A stretch of 64,000 bases of DNA from Thunnus maccoyii (Eukaryota; Chordata; Actinopteri; Scombriformes; Scombridae). Where the stretch lies: the NCBI RefSeq assembly GCF_910596095.1, contig NC_056552.1, forward strand, positions 10,025,111 through 10,089,110, read 5' to 3'. The position numbers and the translations under genes were made by a program. Positions 46,386 to 64,000 of the stretch are shown piece by piece. The stretch's first letter is position 1. Each line of letters starts with the position of its first letter. The notes under the pieces are model-generated. The model was not told where the DNA came from. It searched no databases and saw nothing but the letters and a program-made list of their open reading frames with translations.

Positions 46386-47435
46386 CAGACCGACTCTTCA
46401 GTTCCAGTTCAAAAGGAGCTCTGACGCCTCCTATTAAAACCCTCTCCATAAAACACTGACTGCATCAACTTATAAACATATACACACACACTCTCACACA
46501 ACTTGCACTGTACACAACACACATTTACACACACACATACATACACACCTTTATACAACTGTGGAGCCCCTCCACCTGCCATTTAAGCTAATATACTGGA
46601 GAGGGTTTTTAGTGTTTAAACGAGATTCTCTTTCACAGAAAGAACTTCACCACTGGGACCTTTTGAGTTTCTGCAGTTTGCCTGGGTGTCGGGGGTGGGA
46701 GGAGGGACGCTAAACCAAAGAAAAATAATAATAATTATAATAATATATATTAAAATAAAAGACATTCAAATACAGTCAGCTTTTTGCTTGAAAATACAAA
46801 ACTACATGAGAAAGCATTGAAATAAAATCCACTGATCAGAACATAGTTTTTAAAAAAACAAACAAAAAAAAAAAAAGCCCAAGTGCTCCATCACACACAC
46901 AATCTTGCTCTTTATCCACACACAACAGAGCAACATCCGCCCATATGTTGCCTAGTTACAACTGCCTGGGCAGCCAATGGGGATGGCAGCTGCGAGGAAG
47001 CAGGAAGTCTCTTTGACAGCAGTTCTTGTGAAGAAGAAGAAGAAGACGAAGTGGGCCGGGAGCTGAGAATTAACACCGAGTGAAGGGGGGGGGGTTGGAG
47101 GGGAGGGGGGGGGATCTTCACGTGCTGCCGCCATTGACAGCCTCTCTTCAGAGCCCTTCTCTTCCCTTCTCTTTGTCTACAGACTGCAATAAGAAATACT
47201 CGAGTGAGGAATCTCTTGTGGCCGTTCTGTCAGTCTACTCTTTGCTCCACTGCTCCCTCTAGTGGAGTCTGCCGCCGCTGCAGTGTGTCTTGACTGCAGC
47301 GGGCAGGAAGCTGCTTCCTCTGCAGCCTCTTTTCACCTCGATCCCGTCTGAGAGCGCCGCAATCACAGAGTCTCTCTGGGTCCTTATGGCTCCAAATGGA
47401 TGTGTGTATGTCACTGTGCCTGTGTGCGCGCGTGT

Positions 47436-47455
47436 CTGTGTGTGTGTGTGTGTGT
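47436..47455. repeat. (TG)n microsatellite
   Basis: Short TG run, in the presumed fbxo11 3' untranslated region just downstream of the stop codon (as CA in the RNA). Confidence 0.9.
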
Positions 47456-47521
47456 ATGGCTGTGTGCAATGTAATGTGTTTTGTATGCTTATGTGAGAGA
47501 GTGTAACTCGACTGGATGCCT

Positions 47522-59113
<11,592 letters not shown>

Positions 59114-59520
59114 CTGGGGAGTTGGTTGTTGAAAAATAGACTGCTATCCTCGACCGCCCGCTCCTAATTTTAGCCCTCGACCCCAAACTACCACCCGGGC
59201 AGCCTTTTCCCAGATACACCTAAACAATTGCGATCAAGAACCCGCTGGTATTTGGGGTGTAATCGCCTTTTTTTTCTCCTCCGTGGTGTTACTGCTCCCC
59301 CCGTATCGCTGCTCGGTGCCAGCTCCGTCTCAGTCTGTAGCAGGAGGAGCCATTAACCCACACGGGAAACAATCGCGAGAAAAAAAGAGCAGAGTGTCTG
59401 TTTGACCAATCACATTTGTCGTTTTATAATCTCTTGCTGCAGCGGCCAATCAGGAGCGTCGTATCAGACGACTTGACAAACCTTTCTGTTGGGGTTCGGA
59501 ATCGGTCAAGCGGCGATTTG
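59114..59520 (-). promoter_or_regulatory. fbxo11 promoter region
   Basis: CpG-containing sequence upstream of the fbxo11 start, with two CCAAT motifs in plus orientation (GACCAATCAC at 59404-59413 and GGCCAATCAG at 59444-59453), likely NF-Y sites. No TATA box is evident. The CpG-rich character extends back over exon 1 and part of intron 1. Confidence 0.5.
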
Positions 59521-61498
59521 ATAAATTCATGGACACGCCAATGGACTCTACAGCCACTACAATGATGTACACACTGCAGGTCCAGCTCACATTACTGGAG
59601 GTACAAAAGTGCATCAAGGCTACATATACATGTCAGTGCAATGTGCAACAATGTGCCACAATAATGACCAGGAATAGACTTAAATGTTAAAGCTAACGTT
59701 TCCAGAATATTTAACAGTCAGTGTATTGTTTTAAAAAGCTGCAAGTCAATCTTTAATTTGTGTAAATATTTTCTATCTACTTGAGTATTTATATTTGCTA
59801 TCTTATCCTATCTTATTATCAAATATATGTTTATATTTTCACTAAGATATGGCACATAGGTGTGGGTTATTCTGCTGTAACAATGGCTTATAGACACTTA
59901 AAAATATAAAAGTAATCTAAGAAATAGATTTTTATTTTGTTTTATTTATTTATTTGACAATGCTCATTAATCAACAGGAAAAAAGAGAGGTGTAAATGAG
60001 CCAGAGTTAGCCTAAAAGGCACATTTTCATCTGTTGTCCCCTGGCCAGATGTTAAAAAGGCAACCTAAAATTTAAATAAAATTATATATAATTAATATGC
60101 ACAGACTAAAAGCAGCACACATCCACCAATCCAACGATATCACAGCACAACATTGTTAACAACAATACATAACAAGTAAGTTAAGAAAGAAAAAAAATGT
60201 GACTTGGATGTGAATATGAATATAGGCAGACACATTAGTGAATTTAATAACCAACATTTTATTAATTGAGTCTAATATACATTCAAAATACACTACTCCA
60301 GTAGCACACTCATTCTCTGTGTAATTGGAGTCCATTTTAATTCACATGAATGCAAGCTGACTACAGCCTCCACTCTTTTATCTATTAACAGCCACCTTTC
60401 AAGCCTGTATGAGTTGAGTGTTTGAGTCACAGAATATAGATTTTGGGTGGAGTATCACTTTAATAAAACACATTTAGTCAATTAGTATCGTTTTACGTAA
60501 TCTGAACACCAGAGGGCATTGTTTGACTGCTATTGGGTTAGTATCTCAGAGTACTTGAGGACACAGCCTTTCAATGAAACTGTCTTTTTAGATTGTTACA
60601 GGTTTCTATGTGGAGATTGTTTATATTTTCCCCTTTTAGTTTTCTGTCCGGAGAAGATTTATATGTATGAGCTTGTACTACACCCTTCACCCCAACACTG
60701 AACTGAACAAAAGCAGGGATCAATAATTATTAGTAGGCCTAGTGAGTGCAACATTTAAGGACCATTAGGCTGCCAGAGTGATGTAATCCCTTGAATCTTT
60801 TTTTTTAATACTCGCAAAAATGCTGTGATTGAAATTTCGTAGAGGTATGAATAAAAAGGTTGACATGTCAGGAGAGTGCTGTTGACATAGAGCTTGTGTA
60901 AAGAATCCTTTTCTGGAGGCTGATTCATTGGTATTCAACTATTTTCTGTCTAGCAAGAAGCTCTACTTTGCAGTGTGTGACCCTTGCAGTTTTCTTTATC
61001 CATTTTAACAAAATCATCTTCATCCAGGATTGCACTGCAAAACTGAGACTGTACCATTCTAAATTCATTTCCAGTCTCTCATTCCTTTCTGCAGACAGCA
61101 TTTTCAGATGTAATCTTGTATGTCTTTTATACAATCTATGTTGCTTTGATTGTGCTACGAAGACCAGTTGAGAAAGAATGCCAACAGCTGTGAAGACATG
61201 CTGAAAAATGTGCATGTAATGTCAGAAAATACTATATTGTATTATTATTGCTGTGTTAAAACTGCATATATGTGCTCTGTGCTGCCATCAGAAGAGGTTT
61301 TGTTGCAATTAACAGGGGTGCTCAGAGCAGAGCAGAGATCACAATAAATCCAGCATCAGTAGCATCACCTGGTGGCTAAAGTGTATAAAAGCACCCACAC
61401 ATTCATTGTTGGCATGAAGGAGGCAGTGTATCCATATCAATGAGATGGATTCCTTCTTGCAGCTGCAGCCTTGAAACCCTGGGTTGCTTCTGAGAGGG

Positions 61499-61526
61499 TG
61501 TGTGTGTGTGTGTGTATGTGTGTGTG
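61499..61526. repeat. (TG)n microsatellite
   Basis: Nearly pure TG run with one TA interruption. Confidence 0.9.
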
Positions 61527-61603
61527 CACACGAACCTTATCTAGTCGCCATATCGGTCCTCCTGTAATAAGCAGAATGAGCAGCTGTGTGGTCTCCCCCT
61601 CCT

Positions 61604-61622
61604 ACACACACACACACACACA
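61604..61622. repeat. (CA)n microsatellite
   Basis: CA run of about nine units, inverted relative to the neighbouring TG arrays. Confidence 0.9.
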
Positions 61623-61723
61623 CCCTTCCTGTCACACAGAGCAGAGGTTTGTAGGGTCACTTTGTCCTTGAATGCACTGGATACTCTGAAGGACAGCATT
61701 TCAAGATAAAGATAACTAAATTG

Positions 61724-61946
61724 AGTGTGTGTGTGTGTGTGTGTGTGTGTTGGGGAGGGGAGCGGGGTCTGTCATAGGCTACTTTCAGGGACAAATTTCA
61801 GACAAAAGCTTTTTTTGGGGTCAGTGGTCAAGGTTAGGGTTAGGTTAAGGTTAGGTTTAGGCAAGTAATGGTTATGGTCAGGTTTAGGGTAAGTCTCTAT
61901 GAAATGAATGTACGTCTATGTAATGTCCCCAAAAGTGACCTAGGAC

Positions 61947-61996
<50 letters not shown>
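61724..61996. repeat. Element with TTAGG-like core bounded by TG arrays
   Basis: TG arrays at 61724-61751 and 61950-61996 bracket GGTTAGGGTTAGGTTAAGG (from about 61833) and GTAATGTCCCCAAAAGTGACC. The GGTTAGGG text with a TGTCCCC segment next to TG arrays is a familiar fish repeat and probably not a true interstitial telomere. Confidence 0.6.
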
Positions 61997-61998
<2 letters not shown>

Positions 61999-63102
61999 CT
62001 CACATTCGCCATACAAAATCTGCTCAAGCACAGAGGATATAATAAACATCTTTATAAATGATATTTAAAAAAAAACATCCCAAAAATCTATTTTGTACAG
62101 AACACACAGATATAAAAAAGGTTACTAATACTTTCATTTACAAACAATAAACATAATTACATTACAAAGATAATTACACATCCTTCTTTCTTTTTAAATA
62201 GAGAAACTGAAGGGTAGGGAGGATTTGGAGGCATGGAGAGCTACAGCAGACAGAGTGTATGAGGAGATTATTAATCAGTTGAAGTCCCTGCGGTGTGCTT
62301 CTTAATGAATATCATTCAAAATGAATGTGGATTTCTCGATGTGCATATGCTGATATCCCAAATGTCATGCCTTGGTAAACTGTTTCAAAGTTTATTTCAT
62401 TGTCCTGGGACACCAGATGGATGGCATTTTTTTGTCTAAGACAATGAAAATGAAACAAATTCACTTATTCTGCCTCTTCTTCTACTCTTATTTTCTCCTA
62501 CTTGTAATCTAAATTGTTATGATGCAGTAAACTCCACCCATCTGGCACTCCACTCAAATTAAAACAAATAGAAATAATTATCTAGGACACAGTAATTTGA
62601 CCTAGATTTGGTCAAAGTATCTGTAGTTGTTCTGAAGCTATCTTTACTTGGACTGCTACGGTACATACAGAAGTAGCAGTGCACCCGTGGGTCACATGGT
62701 TTCAGAAGGATACTGAGCCTTTATGTCCCGTGTTGTTGCGGGTCAGAGGACAGGCCTGAAGAGTCAGTGGTTGATATGCTGGTTGAAGATGTTGTCAACA
62801 TAAATCAAGATCAAACAAACCATAATAATGATGAGTTGTGACATCCTTTTGAAGAATTAGTAGTCTGATGGTTCATGTCCTCAACATGCACAGGTGAAAA
62901 TAAGTGCCACCCTTAAACATTGAATTTTTCATACCTGAAGAGGTTATCATGCAAGTTCTGCCAATACCTTTGTAAGATCTACAGTTTTGCTTTATTTCCC
63001 TCAAAGATTTAGGACTTCTGTGAGGACAGAAATATTAGTTTAAAAAAAAACCTGTAAAATTTGAATAGACCAAGTCTGTATCTATGAAATTTTGAAAAAC
63101 AG

Positions 63103-63639
63103 TCAACACTCTTGTTTCCCATCTAGACTTGACATATTGGCTAAGGAATACAGCGTCACATGGCTGTTCTTCGAAGAGGTCCACGCCGGCTGCTGACAGG
63201 AGGAACTCTCTGTTCGGTAAATCTGCGCTCGGGTTTTAAACAGACCAAAGCGAGCTGCCAGAAGAAAGAAATCCCGCCTGAAGGTGCGGGTGAAGAAAGC
63301 GTACAGGAAGGGGTTGGAGCATGAGTTGATCGGGTAGAAGAGAACCAGCAGGAGTTTGGCGTCAGAGATGGTGATGAGAGGGAGCTTGAGGGCGGCCGAG
63401 GTGGCAAAGAAGGAGATGGGAGCCATGCAGATGAAGTCGGTGAAGACGAGCATGGCCATGCGCTGGGCCACGAGGGTGTCGGTGTGGGCCGGCACTGATG
63501 AAGGGTTGTGGACGGTCAGGTAGATGCTGAGGTAACAGCCGCACACACAGAAGAAGGCCAGGATGTTGAGGAGGAGTAGAGACACAACATAGACCTGAGA
63601 CTCCAGAGACTCCACATCCATGGGCAGGCAGATGCTCAC
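63103..63639 (-). CDS. lhcgr: Luteinizing hormone/choriogonadotropin receptor, C-terminal exon (partial gene)
   Basis: The last exon codes 178 residues plus the stop and begins [19 protein letters not shown] after a GATGTAG acceptor. It covers the end of extracellular loop 2, TM5, loop 3, TM6 ([16 protein letters not shown]), TM7 with the glycoprotein-hormone-receptor NPFLY form of NPxxY, and the cytoplasmic tail ending GKQEC. The receptor couples gonadotropin binding to Gs in gonadal cells. CFPMDVE-like spelling (VES) and the QEC end are closer to LHCGR than to FSHR (which has MDID). [20 protein letters not shown] lacks the paired Cys of the mammalian palmitoylation site. The rest of the gene lies beyond the window. 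fshr remains possible but less likely. Confidence 0.82.
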   Translation of the reverse strand: MSICLPMDVESLESQVYVVSLLLLNILAFFCVCGCYLSIYLTVHNPSSVPAHTDTLVAQRMAMLVFTDFICMAPISFFATSAALKLPLITISDAKLLLVLFYPINSCSNPFLYAFFTRTFRRDFFLLAARFGLFKTRAQIYRTESSSCQQPAWTSSKNSHVTLYSLANMSSLDGKQEC

Positions 63640-64000
63640 CTACATCCCACAAACAAATACAGACACATAAACAAACACGTATTCAAAAATCACACAATGT
63701 GCTTTCAATGTGCTTAATTTCCACACAGCCTGGGCTGAAATCCTCTCAGAGGGTTTGTGGACTACGCAACAAAAACTGAGCTGTAAATAGCTTCATATTC
63801 AAATGAACACAGAAACTAAGCCACCAACTAAAGGTCAGCAAATAAAAACATATGGGAATTATTGTTAATATATTGCACCAACACAGCAGCAACAGTGTTG
63901 GGGGTCCTGGTGGTCGAGTAGTTTAAGACATATGTAACTACAACCTTCAATTCCAGCTTTTTCTTCTTTGTGTCTTTGTCATCAGACCCACTCTCTCCCC
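63640..64000 (-). other. Receptor intron, incomplete
   Basis: No further receptor exon is recognisable up to the window edge. The sequence is AT-rich and non-coding. It is taken as the intron upstream of the last lhcgr exon. Confidence 0.6.

Larger units (their letters stand above)
44439..47521. other. msh2 - fbxo11 convergent intergenic and 3' untranslated sequence
   Basis: The genes converge here. I see no exon. Likely contents are a short msh2 3' end, closed by AATAAA at 44530-44535, and a long fbxo11 3' untranslated region from the right. G-rich blocks on the plus strand (46310-46385 and 47085-47113) would be C-rich in fbxo11 RNA. TTTATT at 46126-46131 is one possible fbxo11 polyadenylation signal. 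Confidence 0.55.
59521..63102. other. Intergenic region between fbxo11 and the receptor gene
   Basis: No gene is seen. It holds an AT-rich probable LINE tail (about 59940-60200, TTATTTATTTGACAATGC...CATTAATCAACA), a cluster of TG/CA arrays (61499-61996), a TTAGG-rich element between them, and, at the right, the receptor 3' untranslated region with a possible AATAAA (TTTATT at 62991-62996 on the plus strand). Confidence 0.55.

Noticed and set aside
61833-61880. True interstitial telomere
   Set aside because: The TTAGGG units are few and degenerate and sit within a segment that looks like a known kind of fish repeat with TG arrays.
63103-63639. fshr as the identity of the receptor exon
   Set aside because: Teleost and human FSHR carry a MDI(D/E) spelling here and a Cys-containing tail start. 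[13 protein letters not shown] and the QEC end fit lhcgr better, though the choice is not absolute.

Overview
The window is nuclear DNA from a vertebrate, almost certainly a teleost (ray-finned) fish, probably a percomorph. It holds short, well-conserved coding exons split by GT-AG introns and no operons. The intergenic and intronic DNA is rich in TG/CA microsatellites, short non-autonomous DNA transposons and worn LINE pieces of kinds common in fish genomes. The C-terminal part of the gonadotropin receptor also has a teleost-like sequence. The assignments below rest on reading exons and joining them across splice sites by eye; no database search was possible.

Layout from left to right: (1) 1-9061, no gene seen, mostly repeat remnants. 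(2) pigf, minus strand, five coding exons between 14084 and 9062, 219 codons. (3) cript, plus strand, five exons 15877-20906, 101 codons, divergent from pigf. (4) a GTP cyclohydrolase I gene (gch, probably the teleost paralogue gch2), minus strand, six exons 27484-23323, 234 codons. (5) msh2, plus strand, sixteen exons 32999-44438, 935 codons. (6) fbxo11, minus strand, twenty-two exons 59113-47522, 891 codons, convergent with msh2. (7) the last exon of a glycoprotein-hormone receptor, best matched to lhcgr, minus strand, 63639-63103, with the rest of the gene beyond the right edge.

The genes are unrelated in function: GPI-anchor synthesis, a PDZ-binding zinc protein, pterin synthesis, mismatch repair, a ubiquitin-ligase substrate receptor and a gonadotropin receptor. 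Their order matters as synteny. Five of the six have human counterparts in 2p21-p16, where they are spread out among other genes. The GTP cyclohydrolase gene does not belong to that human block, because human GCH1 lies on chromosome 14.

The repeat content is the second main theme. A roughly 0.3 kb family with ends like TAGGGCTGCAAC occurs about eleven times, and one copy has a perfect 8-bp target duplication, the mark of hAT elements. There are also two clear transposon-into-transposon insertions, a BED-finger hAT transposase remnant inside an fbxo11 intron, a TTAA-flanked element inside a gch intron, and LINE ORF2 remnants at about 5.0, 11.0 and 30.3 kb. The most interesting gene-level observations are a (TG)21 tract that replaces the polypyrimidine tract at the exon 7 acceptor of the mismatch-repair gene msh2, a perfect RFX X-box in the msh2 promoter, two TCTCGCGAGA palindromes upstream of pigf, an in-frame alternative donor in fbxo11, and an intron inside the transmembrane-coding region of the receptor gene. 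I found no convincing wholly new biological system.
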